In this document: positions 6,228 to 6,838 of the stretch, piece after piece
Position numbering within the stretch: position 1 is the stretch's first letter
Layout of the letters: the number at the start of each line of letters is the position of its first letter
Source: Actinomycetes bacterium
GTDB lineage: Bacteria; Actinomycetota; Acidimicrobiia; Acidimicrobiales; CADCSY01
Assembly (NCBI GenBank): GCA_025464025.1
Contig: JAODBP010000052.1
Coordinates: 1-6,838, forward strand
Reading direction: 5' to 3'
DNA length: 6,838 nucleotides
The notes under the pieces: model-generated
What the model was told of the DNA's origin: nothing
Database searches by the model: none
What the model saw: the letters and a program-made list of their open reading frames with translations, nothing else
Position numbers and translations under genes: made by a program

Positions 6228-6838
6228 CACAGACCTGCTCGCACGAGGAACCAGCCCAGGGCCAGGACGGCGCCGCCGGCGATGCCGAGGGCGTAGTTGC
6301 GGACGTAACCGGTCTGCACGACCCGGAGCCGACCGCCGCCGGCCCGCACGAGCGTGCCGACCCCGTTGACCGCGCCGTCGATGACGAGCTTGTCGCCGAC
6401 GGCCGCGCCCTCGGCGATCGCCTCACCGGGCCCGCCGAAGAAGGCGGCCAGCGCCTCGTCGTAGTGCCAGGCGTGCAGGAGGACGTCGGGCTCGACGGCC
6501 TTGATCCGGTGCTTCAGGTAGACGGCGCCGGCGAGCACGATGCCGACGAGGCCGGCCAGCGTGGCGATCACGGCCAGGCCGACCTTGGTGGAGGTGCCGA
6601 CGTCGGGCTCGACCTCGGTGGCGTGGACCACCGGGTGCAGCCAGTTGGCGAGGAAGTGGACGTCGTGGTTGAACGGCAGGTTCAAGCCGCCGCCGAGGAC
6701 CGCCAGCACGGCGAGCACGACGAGCGGGACCCACATCGTCCACGGCGACTCGTGGGGCTGGACGCCGTGGTGGTCGTCGTGGTGGTCACCGGCAGCGGCG
6801 TGCTCGAGGGCCGGCTCGGTGGCACCGGTCTCCTCGTC
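6227..6838 (-). CDS. nuoL: NADH-quinone oxidoreductase subunit L (NuoL, ND5 homologue), C-terminal 203 residues; 5' part outside window
   Basis: NuoL is the distal proton-pumping antiporter-like subunit, whose long lateral helix runs along the membrane arm. The frame is open from the window edge to TGA at 6229-6227. The fragment starts with a His/Asp-rich segment (GDHHDDHHG), then HESPWTMWVPLVVLAVLAVL, typical of NuoL. A hydrophobic helix follows at about fragment residues 86-108 (VGLAVIATLAGLVGIV). Next comes the family stretch DKLVIDGAVNGVG with VVQTGYVRNYAL, and a final helix ending in LGWFLVRAGL. The polar region between the last two helices should hold the lateral helix. The central channel lysines lie upstream, outside the window, and cannot be judged. 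The end overlaps nuoM as TGATG, so L and M are translationally coupled. Confidence 0.95.
   Translation of the reverse strand, partial: DEETGATEPALEHAAAGDHHDDHHGVQPHESPWTMWVPLVVLAVLAVLGGGLNLPFNHDVHFLANWLHPVVHATEVEPDVGTSTKVGLAVIATLAGLVGIVLAGAVYLKHRIKAVEPDVLLHAWHYDEALAAFFGGPGEAIAEGAAVGDKLVIDGAVNGVGTLVRAGGGRLRVVQTGYVRNYALGIAGGAVLALGWFLVRAGL

Noticed and set aside
4623..6296. A 557-codon open frame on the plus strand
   Set aside because: It is antisense to nuoM, of low complexity (runs of E, Q, H, G, R) and has no recognisable motif. The sense strand encodes a clear NuoM.
1..6838. Mobile elements, CRISPR repeats, tRNA or rRNA genes, integration sites
   Set aside because: No transposase or recombinase frame, direct repeat array, or conserved RNA sequence was seen. 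Coding genes fill the window apart from one short gap.

Overview
The window is a compact, high-GC (roughly two-thirds G+C by eye) piece of bacterial chromosome. It encodes part of proton-pumping NADH:quinone oxidoreductase (respiratory complex I, NDH-1, Nuo). Every gene I can support lies on the minus strand, so transcription runs from high to low coordinates. In transcription order the genes are nuoL (3' part), nuoM, nuoN, a small lipoprotein gene of unknown function, a roughly 97-bp intergenic gap, then nuoA, nuoB, nuoC and nuoD (5' part). The high GC, the dominance of GTG/TTG starts, separate (unfused) nuoC and nuoD, and long antisense open frames all fit a high-GC actinobacterium-like organism. 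An Acidimicrobiia-type lineage is my guess, from the feel of the proteins; the sequence does not prove it.

Right part (6838 to 3094): NuoL, NuoM and NuoN are the three antiporter-like membrane subunits of the proton-pumping arm. NuoM and NuoN are complete and keep the key charged residues in their channels, so they look functional. The genes are tightly packed. nuoL and nuoM share a TGATG junction, nuoM and nuoN share GTGA, and the lipoprotein gene starts 2 bases after nuoN stops. This implies one mRNA with translational coupling.

Middle (3091 to 2314): a lipoprotein of about 224 residues, with a lipobox and two further cysteines, is appended to the LMN block. It is followed by two GC-rich hairpins without a U-tract. 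The gap then holds a plausible promoter and an imperfect inverted repeat just upstream of nuoA.

Left part (2313 to 1): NuoA (membrane, quinone-cavity loop), NuoB (ligates cluster N2), NuoC and NuoD (quinone-reducing connecting module) follow with overlapping ends. NuoD runs off the left edge.

The main points of interest are four. The gene order is permuted, with LMN before ABCD instead of the usual A-to-N. An uncharacterised lipoprotein sits at the joint. The nuoA promoter could be nearly leaderless. In NuoD, the tyrosine that normally contacts the quinone headgroup is a tryptophan. No mobile element, RNA gene, CRISPR array or entirely new multi-gene system is visible.
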